DNA from: Saccharum officinarum
Taxonomy: Eukaryota > Streptophyta > Magnoliopsida > Poales > Poaceae
Length of the DNA stretch: 64,000 bases
Reading direction: 5' to 3'
Assembly: GCA_020631735.1 (NCBI GenBank)
Contig: CM036170.1
Coordinates: 66,107,737 to 66,171,736, forward strand
The translations under genes and the position numbers were made by a program. Positions within the stretch are counted from its first letter, which is position 1. The number at the start of each line of letters is the position of its first letter. The notes under the pieces are model-generated. The model was not told the DNA's origin and ran no database searches. It saw only the letters and a program-made list of their open reading frames with translations. Of the stretch, positions 34,563-45,684 are shown in pieces.

Positions 34563-35230
34563 GTCTCCGGCCAGGAACAGGACAAAGCACAACAAGTCCG
34601 GTGGAAACAACGGCCACAGATTGATCTGGCTTGCGTCAAAGCAAGAAACAACCGAATGCCGAGAGGTGGAGAGCACAAACTGGTGGATCGAAGTAAAAGA
34701 AAGTTAGGCAAGTAGGTGAAGACGAGATTGAGATATATAGAGTTGGGAGCTGTGGGGAAACAGGAACCAAAACGGCGCCTTTCCACAGGGAATCGCAGCG
34801 AATTGGGTTCCCACCAAATCTTGACGAGGGCGATCTCCGAAGGGGCCAAAGAATAAATGCAAAGGTGGCCCCTTTTTCCTAGCTGGATATATGATCCGAG
34901 GGCCGAGGCCAAGAACGACGAACGCAACAGGGGCACTGAGGCAGGAGCGACGCAAAAGCGGCTGCTTTCTGCAACAAACTACTTGGGGGCTTCGCTCCAA
35001 ATCGCCCAGAAAGGCGGATCTGTCGATCTGGAGAAGTCGCCACAGAGTCTTCACGAATGCTTCCTCTAACTCCAACCCCCGCGCCCTACGCCGACGTAGA
35101 TGGGGTTTCGAAAGGGAGAGCGGGAGGGAGGAGGCGGAGAGGAGAGAGAGAGAGAGAGGAGAGGAGAGGAGAGGGAGGACCGAGAGCGAGATGGAGAGGA
35201 GTGGGTGACGAGGGCCTGAGCATCTGAGGG
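34563..35230 (-). promoter_or_regulatory. Probable 5' leader of the ULT gene with (CT)n tract and upstream ATGs
   Basis: The plus strand at 35113-35180 is a GA/GGA-rich run, so the transcript strand carries a CT-rich tract as common in plant leaders. Several ATGs precede the start: one opens a 123-codon frame (35075-34704), another (34676) is in frame with the protein. A weak TATA-like CATATAGG on the minus strand lies near 35263-35270. The transcription start is not fixed by sequence alone. Confidence 0.45.
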
Positions 35231-35330
35231 GAAGCTTTGGTGTTGTGCGGGTGCTGGCCCTTTTAACCTATATGGATGGATGGGGATGTTTGTATGCTTC
35301 TTCTGTGTTAGCCCTCTCCCTCTGTGCTAC

Positions 35331-35585
35331 TTCGGCTGTGTTTAGATCCCTAAAAAGGGGTAAAAAAAAATACTGTACCACTTTTTGGCTTTATTTATCA
35401 AATAGTGTTAAACCGTTGACTAATTAGGTTCAAAACGTTCGTCTCGCAAAGTACAACCAAGCTGTACAATTAGCTTTTAATTTCATCTACATTTAGTACT
35501 CCATGCATGTATCGCAAGTTTGATGTGACGGAAAATCTTTTTTTCGCATAGTACTTTTTTTTTTGAGGAACTAAACACAGCCTTC
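35331..35585. mobile_element. MITE (GTTTAG type) in the proximal ULT promoter, TTC TSD
   Basis: Element 35334-35582 (249 bp) begins GGCTGTGTTTAG and ends CTAAACACAGCC, perfect 12-bp inverted ends, flanked by TTC at 35331-35333 and 35583-35585. It lies about 770 bp before the ULT start codon, just beyond the putative leader. Confidence 0.85.
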
Positions 35586-37092
35586 GTCGAACTACTTTTA
35601 ACTATTTTCCACTTGCTTTTTAGGGCTCTTTTGGAAGAAGAGGAGCAAAACCCAGAGGCGGAAAACCCTCACCAAGAACTAGAATAACAATTAGAATGAT
35701 ATCCTATGGATAGCCACCCAGGGAAAAGTCCGGGATTCCGGAGGGATTAGAGTTTCCAAATTAGGCCTTAGAGATTTTCACTAAAAGTGACAAGTACCAA
35801 TAGACGCAACTACGCTTATGTAAAAAGGATAGTCGGTGTTTATTAAATCAGTAGTGTTTTGTTTATAAATATGTACTATATATATACCTTTTAAGATATA
35901 CTCGGAGTAGAGTCGTAAATATAGACCAACGCGACTGCGCGGTGGAGAGATGGCATGTTGATATTATTTTTTGTGCTTATTGATTTATGAATAGCTAGTA
36001 AGAGATACTTACTTAGGAAAATAGTTGTTACATCTGTTGATAATATTAATTACTTGGCAAAGGAAGAGATGACTAGCCTCTTGTTGACATCATCAAGTCA
36101 TATATATCGATGAATCAATAAAAAGGGATGTTGTCGACTGTGAAAACATGTAGCGGCAGGTGATAGGAAAGCAACAGGGTAGAGAGGTAAGGAGTTTCCT
36201 AAGTGTTATAGCAAGTAGGTAGAGAGGTAAGCAAGCTGCTAATTGTTACTATCAAGGTAACTTTAGATGTGATAGTACTAAAAGATATGGAGTATTCTGG
36301 AAGCTATTAAACGACAACAATTGTTGATATCATTAATTATGTATTGGTGTCATAATGTTAGTGTTGGTGGAAACCCGACTAAGAAGATCATTTTGGTATA
36401 ACCTATTTAAGACATGAATACTAGACCATGCTACTTAGGATCCTAAAATATTCAAGCATAAATCCCATCTCACTCAAATCGTCTATTCCTTTTATCCTTG
36501 CTAATAGAATTTTTGTGATTATACTAGATTGTTGTTGTATCTTGTCAACATAACATGGATTATACATGTTATTGGTAATAACAGTGCCATATGACAATTC
36601 CTCTAATCTAAGTATCAAAGCGAAAAGAGACGCTTATTGATCCATCAACTAAATAAAAACAAAATATATTTTTTACCTTTATATCATATACATGTCCTAA
36701 AGATTTCTTATCTAATGCCTTATATTGAACATAAGAAATTTGCAATTTAACATCAAAAAATTATATTAGTGTTTTGTGAACCATGAAATTTGATGCTCAT
36801 CTTGCTAATTGAATCCAAGCATCCTATTTTCAAGCATAGGCACTCATGAAAAAATAGTTATGTCACTATTGGATTTTGATTTGCATGGGCTTTCAAAGCT
36901 TAAGTTCATACTTCGAATTTAAGTTGAAAGCTTCAAGTTAGAATATCTGACAGGGCAAATTGGAGTTCCTTTTCAAGGTTATAGTGTTGTTATATGATAA
37001 TTCTGCTAATCAAAGCTTGAGTGTTGTTGGTGGTTTTATTTGGTAGCCATGTAGTCATCTAGAGCGGCGTGCAAGTGTGCAATGTAGTCATC
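35586..37092. other. Intergenic, AT-rich, no gene seen
   Basis: A local repeat GGTAGAGAGGTAAG occurs twice near 36178 and 36220. No open frame longer than 65 codons and no recognised element. Confidence 0.5.
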
Positions 37093-37452
37093 TAAGCCAG
37101 TCTCAATGGGGGTGTCAAGGGGGTGTCATGCACATTAATTACAGTGACACATCAGCACAAGGAGAGTTTTTGCATGAAACTGAGAGGAGAGAGAACAAGT
37201 TTGTTTCATGTCCACGACACTCGCGAGCTCTGTTTCCAACCTCTCGGTAACCGAACGACACCCGCATTGAGGGGGAGAATTTCATCCCACTGATCTCGTG
37301 CTCCAGGCGCCTAGATCCAATCCTTCCCGCCCTATTCCCCGCCGCGGGAGCGTGATTTCTTCCTCCTCCCCCGCGCGCCAAGATCCAATCCTTCCCGCCC
37401 TATTCCTCCTTCTTGTCGTTCCCCATTCCCCCTGGCCGCTAGATCCCGCGCC

Positions 37453-37926
37453 ATGGATTTCGGCCGAGGCTCCGGGCGGCGAGGCAAAGGCGAGAAAGGG
37501 CGTGGAGGCAGCCGCCTTGGACTGAAGGCGACGCACTCTCCTACACCGTTGGCCCCTCCCGCTTCTTCATCTTCATCGCCTCCGCCTACTTTCCTCTCTG
37601 CGCCGCCAGCCCGTCCATCTTCTTCCGTCGCTTCTGGAGCACCGGCGGCGGCGCAGGCTGTACCAGCATCTTCCCTTGCGCCGTCCACTGCTGTACCAGC
37701 ATCTTCCCCTGCGCCGTCCACTGCGCAGGTTGTATCACCTGTTGCTCGTGCTTCATCCCCACTGCAAGGAGCAGTACTGCCACCGAGGCCAGCACAAGGA
37801 GCACGGTTCGATGCCATTCCCCCAAATTTTCCATCTGAACAAGGAAACCAGCATGCCCAGAATCTATGGTATGTATTGATTCCAATCTATACAAGTAATT
37901 GTTTTCGATCTGATAGTGATTTGTAG
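37453..37926 (+). CDS. Pro/Ser/Ala-rich protein inside the PIF-like element, 157 aa
   Basis: MDFGRGSGRRGKGEKGRGG is followed by a low-complexity Pro/Ala/Ser region (residues 28-120) that contains an exact 11-residue tandem duplication, then PPNFPSEQGNQ and a non-homologous tail to the stop. A proline-rich start followed by a PPNFP motif recalls the N-terminus of the second (Myb-like) protein of PIF/Harbinger elements, but no Myb domain follows. It is likely the first exon of a truncated accessory gene, with the last 35 residues read from intron. The reverse strand is also open, as expected in GC-rich DNA. Function unknown. Confidence 0.4.
   Translation: MDFGRGSGRRGKGEKGRGGSRLGLKATHSPTPLAPPASSSSSPPPTFLSAPPARPSSSVASGAPAAAQAVPASSLAPSTAVPASSPAPSTAQVVSPVARASSPLQGAVLPPRPAQGARFDAIPPNFPSEQGNQHAQNLWYVLIPIYTSNCFRSDSDL
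37657..37722. repeat. 33-bp tandem duplication in the Pro-rich frame
   Basis: Two copies of a unit starting GCTGTACCAGCATCTTCCC (37657-37689, 37690-37722) differing by one base; the length keeps the frame open. Confidence 0.92.
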
Positions 37927-38254
37927 CATTTATGAATTTCAGTATATACTTCATTCTATGGAAATCGGAAATCGGCAATCGACAAAAGTGTACTGCAGCT
38001 ATTCGGCAATTGGCTACTGGTAGTGGTGCAGATGAACTAGATGACATCATTCGGCAATCGGCAATTGGCTACAGATTCTATCGGTGCATATGATCCCATC
38101 ATTCTATGGAAATTAAATGCTTTACTTAGTTTTGGAATTGGTGAAATAAAACGCTGCATTGTGAAGGCTAGTTTCATTCATTGTTTCATCCCACTCTAGC
38201 TGATGTGGGATTTTGGAAACCGTGTAGTGAAACTAAGCATTGAGACGGGCCTAA

Positions 38255-39267
38255 CCCTTATAGCGAAGAAAAATATTACTATTATTTGTTTGACCAACAC
38301 TTCTTATTGTTTTTTCAATTCAATTAAACATAGTAGGGTTTTGTTTGGACATGTATAAGGTATATGTTTAAACGTGCTCTAGAACATGTTTTAACTTTAT
38401 TTTTTTCCATAACATACATTATAATGTATGCATGAGATGAATATGTGCATACCATGTTCATGTTCTCAAACATTTTTAAAAACATCAATAGCAAAAGTTT
38501 TTTCACATCTAGATGAACCGTACGTAGATTATCGAATATCTTTATAACACAAAGGCCCACAAAAAGAGAAGAAAATAGTACGCTATCTGAATGACTCTCT
38601 TCATCCTCAAAAGAATATAATTCTAGCACAATATTGAATTAAACCATTAAGATTTTAACCAGTTTTATATAAAGAAGTATCAATATATATGATGCTAACT
38701 AAGTATTTTTAGACTCATCATGGAATATACTTTCATAGCATACTCCTAGTATGGCGGGAGTACCTATTTGTTGTCATCATAAGTATTGATATGTTTCTAT
38801 AAACTTATTTACTTTAGATAGTTTGACTGAAGGCTGAATTCGAAAGTACTTGCTTCCTAGTACATTGTTTTCAGACAGGGCTACAAGAAAAAGAAAAGGA
38901 ACATGAGTGGAAGCATGTGTTTTGCAGCACGTAGTGCGGTTAAACCGCAAAATGCGACGCCGTCTTCCTGTTGGCCGGGTCGCTTCAAAAGTTCAAATCA
39001 AACCTCGGCGACCGGGGAAATACCAGATTCCCCGTCCGCTGCCCCTGCCGGGCGCCGGCTCGGCTCCTCCCCGATCTCCCGCCTAGTGACCCCAGTCCCC
39101 TCCCCGTGACAGCCCAGAAGCCACCGCGCCGCGGGCTCCCCACCCGCTGGCCCCGCCAGACCAGCGAGACGGCGGCCATGGCCTCTCCGCTGCGGCGCTC
39201 GGGCCGTTTGGTGGGGCCCCGACCCGCCCTGGGGCAGGGCGCTGATACGGGTGGCGGAGGCCGTTTT
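38255..39267. other. Intergenic, no recognised gene
   Basis: AT-rich to 38880; GC-rich from 38900 with open frames on both strands (38903-39109, 38971-39360) but no known domain. Confidence 0.4.
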
Positions 39268-39483
39268 GGGCTGTGTTTAGTTGAGAAAATTTGGGTGAAA
39301 AGTTACTGTAGTATTTTTCGTTGTTATTTGGTAAAATTTGTTCAATCATGGATTAATTAGACTCAAAAGATTCGTTTCGAACTTTACAGACAAACTATAC
39401 AATTAGTTATTTTTTTATCTACATTTAATGCTTCATGCATGCGTCTAAAGATTCGATGTGACGGATGAAAAATAAAATATTTT
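39268..39483. mobile_element. MITE (GTTTAG type), right end decayed
   Basis: Starts GGGCTGTGTTTAGTTGAG and runs through the family core to GATTCGATGTGACGG; the right inverted end is lost. Confidence 0.72.
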
Positions 39484-39756
39484 AGGTATGTATGACAAGT
39501 GAACGTGGCCTTGGAAAAAGGGAAAAACGGAGGGCCCCGCGGGCCGCGGCGCCGAGCCGGTCCCAACTTCCGAGGGATGACGAGGGGAGTGAGGCCAGGG
39601 TCGGTTGGTTGGCTAGCGGAAATAATGAGGCGCCTGACCCTGACCTCCTCCTGCGCGCCCGGCCTGTGCGTCCGTCGCCTCGCCTCGTCATCGTGTGCTT
39701 GACATCATGAGTCCAGGCCTCCAGGGCGGCCGGCTGCCGTTTCGTGTTGGTTTTGC

Positions 39757-40005
39757 TCGGGCCCAGTTTAGTTCCCTAAGGATTTTGTAAAATTTTTCAC
39801 ATTTTCCGTCACATCAAATCTTTAAACACATGTATGAAGCATTAAATATAAATAAAAAATAAAACTAATTACACAGTTTAAACGAAATCCACGAGACGAA
39901 TCTTTTAAGCCTAATTAGACTATGATTGGACACTAGCTGCCAAATAACAACGAAAACGCTACAGTGTCCATTTTACCAATTTTTTTACATCTAAACAAGC
40001 CCTCG
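39757..40005. mobile_element. MITE (GTTTAG type) with TCG target duplication
   Basis: Element 39760-40002 from GGCCCAGTTTAG to CTAAACAAGCCC, flanked by TCG at 39757-39759 and 40003-40005. Confidence 0.8.
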
Positions 40006-41201
40006 GTCGGCCGGGTGTCGCGTACTGGGTTCTCTTTCTCCACCGGACACGCGGTGTTTTGCCGAATTCCCGTGATTTCCGAGCGTTTTCTCGGAGAGTT
40101 GGCGAGTGCTACAGTGCTGTGACCAAACTCTTCCCTAGAAGTACACTCTCGGACGCTTGTGTGGGTTGTGTTTGTAGCACTCCGGCCCTATGAACTGAGC
40201 CAGCGAAAATCTAGCTATACTTTGTCACTGTGCCTGCAGCTGCAGTGCCATGAACCCATGACTCACACGCTTGGGCTTGGGCGTGCATGCAATTAGGCAG
40301 ACAAACGCCGTAGAGGTGACTTAACAAATCAAGTCTAAAAAAGGGTCCCTGGCCGGAGTTCGCGAATCTAGGATAGTCACCGTAACGCATCCCCGTACGC
40401 TGCGTTTGTTTTTTTTATTGATGCTAACACTTATACGTGGGTGCAAAAGGAATATTTTTTTTATCGGTACAGTTGGAGTGTTTGTTTTTTTGGTACCCTA
40501 CAGTAGTTACGGATCAGATCGAGGACACGAACGATCTGACAAAGTTTCACGGTTGTACCCTTACGTTCCTCGTGGATTATAGAAAAATGGCAAGCACCCA
40601 GCTATCCTCTTTCGTTACCCTTGGCTGGACGATCCTTCTTCTTGGAGACAATATCGCATGTTCTATACGGGGAGCAAAGTTGTTTTGCGCTAGCGATCGA
40701 GGCCACTAGACATGAACGGCAGCAGCCAGCTGTACGATTCAGCCGCATGCATTTGCCTTTGCACGCGGCAAACGGCCGGCCGCCATTCACATATTTCATG
40801 AGACGAGACGAGGAGAGCCTGCACTGTTCAGCGAGTAGATGCAAGGGGTTGGAACCGTTGGAGGGTGATGAGAAGAGGTTGAATTCAGCAAGCGAGGATC
40901 GATGCGTGCAGAGAAGCGTATCACGTGGCGACTTGGAGCTCCTAAACCCAATAATTGGCGTGGAATTTCGCCGAGCACCCAAAGCTTATGGCTGGACAGG
41001 CTGGTCGATCGAGCACGACTGAAACCTGCCACCCAGTGTTACCCCAAATAAGACCACATGATTGGGAGGTCGAGTGATCACGAGCGCTACGCGTCGACCC
41101 ATCACGCACACGCCACTCCAGCCGTGTCTGCGGCTGGGCGCAGCGAACCCAGCCGAGCAGCGGCCGCGCGCGGTCAATAACGTAAAGCGACCACGCAATA
41201 T
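40006..41201. other. Intergenic, no recognised gene
   Basis: Open frames on both strands between 40437 and 41271 (longest 133 codons at 40621-41022) overlap each other and show no family motif. Confidence 0.4.
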
Positions 41202-41479
41202 CCAGGCCATATTTAGTTCCTTAAATTCATCCCCAAATTTCAATATGCAAAAAAAAAATCCGTCACATTAAAATACCGGCACATGCATGGAGTACTTAAA
41301 TATAAATGAAATCAAAAACTAATTGTACAGTTTTGTTATACTTTGCGAGACGAACGTTTTGAATCTAATTAATCAATATTTAGACAATTATTACCAAATA
41401 AAAATAAAAATGCTACGATGCAGCACAGTGCCGCTACCGTGATTCGGGATCCTCACTTTGGGATCTAAACAAGCCCCCA
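41202..41479. mobile_element. MITE (GTTTAG type) with CCA target duplication
   Basis: Element 41205-41476 from GGCCATATTTAG to CTAAACAAGCCC, flanked by CCA on both sides. It is about 25 bp longer than the others because of a GC-rich internal segment near 41415-41455. Confidence 0.75.
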
Positions 41480-42302
41480 GCGGAAAAGCCAGCGACGCGG
41501 TCCGGCAGCCACGATTGCGGGGCCCGACGATTCGGACGTGCGCGCTCAGCGGCCACCACCCACCACCAGAAGCGCCCACGCCGCAGAAAAGTTCGGCGCG
41601 GATCCGCTGGTCCGAGGCCACTAGGCCAGCTCGATCTGCTGCCGCGCAGGGCGTCGGCCGCGTGCGGGAAAGCGCCCGCCCGCCTGCATGCGCCTCAAAT
41701 CAAAATTGAAAGCCAAAAAATGCACATCCACTTAGGTGTCCAGCATGCATATTCACACATCCGCCACCAGGACCACCACGCTTTGACGCTTACTACTATT
41801 TCGTTGCCGTCGCCATCGCCGTCGCGGCCACAGGTCGTGCGTGGTGGCCGTACGGGCAGTAGCTCAGATTAAGAGTCCATGATGTTGGTATTCAGCACCA
41901 AATTAAACAACCGCGGATGGGGACGCGTTGCACTCCTATGACCTATTCTTCTTGCTTTCTCAGACGTGGATTGCAACGGCGGCGATTCACCAGGACTGGT
42001 TCTCCGGAATAAAGATACTGACTATCAGCCGTTTTTGGTATCCTACATAAACTAAGCGGCCCAGATTCCATGCTGCTTGTGAGTATTATATATAGAGCGG
42101 GCACTAAACAAGTTTTCTTTCCAAAAGATGAGTAGTTAACATGTCATGATGTTGTGCTCCTCGATCAGTCTACGAACTTGCATTGCATGGTCCTCATTCA
42201 CAGTGTACACGTATGCTTCTTGCTTATTTTGTTTGCTAGCGTTCAACGGATTTTTTTTATAAGACAATGTACTTAGATCGATACGTTTATTAATAGGAAG
42301 TA
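41480..42302. other. Intergenic, no recognised gene
   Basis: GC-rich to 41700, then ordinary sequence. No coding or repeat signal was recognised. Confidence 0.4.
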
Positions 42303-42480
42303 TACTCTCTCCGTTTCTTTCCAGTCATACTTTGACTATCAATTACTCCTCCAATATACCATTATTTCTCTCAAAATCAAACTCTATTAAAAGGTATATG
42401 TGGATTGTATATCTATTGATACAACCTTTATAGGAGTATACCATAAACATGCAGATAATTTCAGTACTTGTTGCTCAAAA
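42303..42480. mobile_element. Stowaway-type MITE, left end only
   Basis: TA followed by CTCTCTCCGTTTC, close to the CTCCCTCCGTTCC end of Stowaway elements, then AT-rich body with TTTGACTATCAATTAC. No right end was found. Confidence 0.5.
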
Positions 42481-42502
42481 TGTCATCGCGTGTGTAGTGT
42501 AG

Positions 42503-42839
42503 AAGAGATTGGCACGATTCTGGCCGAGCCGCGTTAAGGATTCATGTCGTTTGTTTGTTGTGCGCGACCTCAATGGCCGAGCACGTTGTTGGGTGGTTCG
42601 GGAGGTTGTAGCCCTGTTGGCCCTTGTCTGGGCGTTGGCAGTTTCCTGCAGTTGAGATCGCCTCTATCTTTGTTATTTACCGCAACTTCTTTTGGTGTTT
42701 TCTTCTTTCTTTTGTGTTCTTTGGTCCTCCTCCTCTTTGGTAAGCCCGACGCTTACCATTGTAAGGGTACCTTGTGATGTTTCTCTACTTTCTTTTAATG
42801 AAATACGTGCCTAGGCACGGTCTCAAAAAAAAGAGATTG
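42503..42839 (+). mobile_element. Short retroposon (5'-truncated LINE tail) with perfect 9-bp TSD
   Basis: Insert 42512-42830 (319 bp) ends in an A-run and is flanked by AAGAGATTG at 42503-42511 and 42831-42839. Its 3' part, TTAATGAAATACGTGC before the A-run, resembles the tail of grass LINEs. A poly-A end and a target duplication of this size are the signature of LINE-mediated insertion. It could alternatively be a processed transcript; no coding match was recognised. Confidence 0.78.
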
Positions 42840-43227
42840 TTTCATTTCTCAGCTCAGAACAACAACAAAACAATTATGTGAGGATCAGCGTTCGCTAGAG
42901 TCTAGACTCTAGAGGCATGTGACGGGGACATAAAATTAAAAACATGGCGAGGTCGTTTCTATATTTGGCTAATGATATAAGAATTTTTCTCTACCTATAT
43001 GTCATTACTTTCAATGTGCTTATGAATAACGATGATGTCGCTGGTTTTACATCAATAATTTCTCAGAGTTTATCAGAAAATATCAAAATAAGTGGGTGTG
43101 CAAAATCTGCTAGGTGTTGGATCACTGTATTTTGGGCTATTGGGCCATGTAATGTCTCGAGGTTCCTTAGAGACACAACCAGGGGTCCTTGGCCACTCTA
43201 AAGACTATATGTTCAGTAGCCGTCATC
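42840..43227. other. Intergenic, nothing recognised
   Basis: Ordinary sequence with only an 85-codon chance frame. Confidence 0.45.
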
Positions 43228-43465
43228 TAAGGACGTGCTTGGTACTCTTGCCAGATACTTTGTCGCCTAGCCCAGCAAGAAACTGGACATGACTAGTTGT
43301 TTGGTAGGTGTGCCTTGCTTGCCTCGATTCCTGTGCTGACAAGGTTTTCCTTGCTGTGCCAGGAGAGCCAAAATGGCTCGCCCGGGCTAGCAAGTGTCTC
43401 GTGGAGCGCGCCGTCCAGGCAAGGCTAGGCGAGCCAACGTGGCAAAACTTCCAAGCACACCCTAA
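43228..43465. mobile_element. Tourist-like MITE, 232 bp, TAA target duplication
   Basis: Element 43231-43462 starts GGACGTGCTTGGTACTCTTG and ends TTCCAAGCACACC; ends pair as imperfect inverted repeats. TAA lies at 43228-43230 and 43463-43465. Confidence 0.8.
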
Positions 43466-43715
43466 GTTATAGTTTGATAAAGTTTAATCCTAAAAAAATT
43501 GTATGGGTGATGGGTCCCGAGCTGCCTGCCGATGTGGAACCGACGGGAAGTACAGGACCGAGTCGTTTACAACTGTCGTCCGACGGAATGGGTGTCCACG
43601 TGGCATCGATCGGGCTTGGAGTCGCACGAGCCGTGTGCTGCACCCGTCGCCCATACAATTTTTTCCCTAATTCTGAACCCTAAATCCTAATTATTAACTC
43701 AGCTTTTGCAACAAA

Positions 43716-43716
<1 letters not shown>

Positions 43717-43797
<81 letters not shown>
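43717..43797. repeat. (TA)n microsatellite, 81 bp
   Basis: Uninterrupted TA dinucleotides. Such long pure runs vary strongly in length among individuals. Confidence 0.97.
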
Positions 43798-43799
<2 letters not shown>

Positions 43800-44411
43800 A
43801 TATGCGTCGTTCCAAAAATTGTGAAGCGACGGAAGTATGCTTTTAATTTGTAAATGAGCTCAGATGTTTGTATCCCATATTTTGCCGTCTAGCGCTAACG
43901 ATGCTAGGCCAACGAGGCTCTAGAGTCTGAACAAAAGAAAACTTGGAGTAGTTTTTTTTAAGATAAGAGAAAAAAACTCTAGAGTACTAGCATTGGTAGC
44001 TTGCCCATTTGATTAGTGTCCAGCTATGTTTTTTTAGGAAAACATCACCCTTTATTAGCTTATCATTGAATTACAAACACCATCAGGTGACGACAAAAAC
44101 CAAACATATCTGCAAGAGACAAAGACACAGAGCTCCTAGTCTATGCGCATCCACATTCGAACTCCTCCGTTCATGGACTAACTCTACGGGAAGCTATGTG
44201 GACAGTACGGGATGCGAAGGCTTCCAAATCCACACCTTTCGGGCTGTGGGAGGATGGAGTCAGACTCGGCCCAACCTATCCTGTCTGCATGCTAGCTTCT
44301 CGCTGCCGTTACTTTGGCGGCCTTTTGGGCGTCAAGGGTAGAATCTGTGCGCTAGTTGCAGGCCCGGTTCAGTACCTCGGTCCTGTAAAGGACGTAACTA
44401 TGCTATGCGTG

Positions 44412-44647
44412 TTAGGGCCTGTTTGTTTCAATGCGTTAAAGTTTAACTCCCATCACATCAATGTTCCCTCAAATGCATGGAGTACTAAATGTAGACTAAT
44501 TGCATGCATGTCAGCACAGATTAGGAGTAATTTACGAGACGAATCTATTAAGCCTAATTAGTCCAAGATTGGAAACTTTTTGTCAAATAAGACGAAAGTG
44601 TTACAATGTTTGTTAAACTTTAACTCCTCAAACCAAACATCCCCTTA
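44412..44647. mobile_element. MITE (GTTTAG-related) with TTA target duplication
   Basis: Element 44415-44644 from GGGCCTGTTTGTTTCAA to CAAACATCCCC, flanked by TTA on both sides; inner segment ACGAGACGAATCTATTAAGC is the family core. Confidence 0.82.
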
Positions 44648-44659
44648 GTCACAGTGTTT

Positions 44660-44863
44660 CACGTTTAACCAAGTTTCTAGTAAATAGTATTCACATTTAT
44701 GACTGTAAATCAATTTATTATGAAAATACATTTTATAATTAATCTAATGGTATTTATTTAATATTATAAATATTTATACATTTTTATCTATAATTGGTCA
44801 AACTTGATACACTAAAACATGATACTATCCCCAAATTACATTCTTTTGGGAACGGAGGGAGTA
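44660..44863. mobile_element. Stowaway-type MITE, right part
   Basis: AT-rich body with TTGGTCAAACTTGATACAC and right end GGGAACGGAGGGAG followed by TA at 44862-44863. No left end; it probably was truncated. Confidence 0.6.
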
Positions 44864-44890
44864 GGCGGCCCCGGTAAGAAAATAAGATTG

Positions 44891-45155
44891 TACTCCCTCC
44901 GTTCCAAAATAGATGTCATTCTCACTTCCCGAGAAGTCAAACATTTTTTTTATCTTTGACCAAATATATATAAAAGAAATATTAATATTTATAATACATA
45001 ATTAGTATTATTAGATAGATCATTGAATATACTTTCATAATAAATTAATTTAGAGATATAAATGTTGTACGCATTTTCTACAAACCTAATTAAAGCTGAA
45101 AAAGTTTGACCAGCGTGCATCCCATAACGACTTCTATTTTGGGACGGAGGGAGTA
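44891..45155. mobile_element. Stowaway (Tc1/mariner) MITE, complete, 261 bp
   Basis: Element 44893-45153 begins CTCCCTCCGTTCC and ends GGGACGGAGGGAG, flanked by TA on both sides: the canonical Stowaway signature. Confidence 0.92.
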
Positions 45156-45165
45156 CCTTAAAAAA

Positions 45166-45390
45166 GAGCATTTTACATGAGTGCCATTATAAAAGATCGT
45201 ATTTGCATCGAGGCCATTAAAAAAGATGGCTGCACACAGGTGACACTGGTCCAAACTTCTTTGCCTGAGAAGCCATTCCGTCCGTGTGCCGTTCTTTTTC
45301 TGCCGTTTGGTAGGTCTGACACGTGGGACCGGGCACTGTAGTGGACAATCTTGCCCCTGGCGAACAATGAAGAGCGAGCGAGGATACTGA
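45166..45390 (+). repeat. MULE left terminal inverted repeat
   Basis: Complement of 49253-49476 with few mismatches (for example ACACAGGTGACAC versus ACATAGGTGACAC). Confidence 0.92.
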
Positions 45391-45684
45391 AGCATTACAA
45401 TTCATATCATAAACCAGAATAAACATTTCATATCATAAACCAGATCAACAGCTAACAGTTCAGCTAAATGCACACATCATTGTTCAACAGGTCATTGTTC
45501 AACATCATCCACACATCATTGTTTGAGAGTATTACCAGAAGTACATTACATAAACCAGATCTCAAAATATTACAGCCCCATTACTGAAGTATTGCAGTTC
45601 ACAAAACATGGTTCTAAGTTGACTGCAGCACAAAAGGTCTCCAGGTTGACAGCACTTCAAAAGATCTCTAGGACTCACCTTTGT

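Larger units (their letters stand above)
37093..38254 (+). mobile_element. PIF/Harbinger-like element, 1156 bp, TAA target duplication
   Basis: Element 37096-38251 starts GCCAGTCTCAATGGGGG and ends CATTGAGACGGGCC, imperfect inverted repeats, flanked by TAA on both sides. It has a GC-rich leader with a 25-bp direct repeat (GATCCAATCCTTCCCGCCC near 37315 and 37381) and one open frame; it is too short for a PIF transposase, so it is an internally deleted derivative. Confidence 0.7.

Noticed and set aside
34305..34676. Longer ULT N-terminus from the ATG at 34676
   Set aside because: Would add 38 residues with a hydrophobic stretch not found in the family; MAAANG at 34562 aligns with known starts.
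34143..34715. 190-codon plus-strand open frame
   Set aside because: Antisense to ULT exon 1 and its leader; open because of high GC.
37332..37817. 161-codon minus-strand frame
   Set aside because: Shadow of the Pro/Ser-rich plus-strand frame; Gly/Ala/Glu low complexity only.
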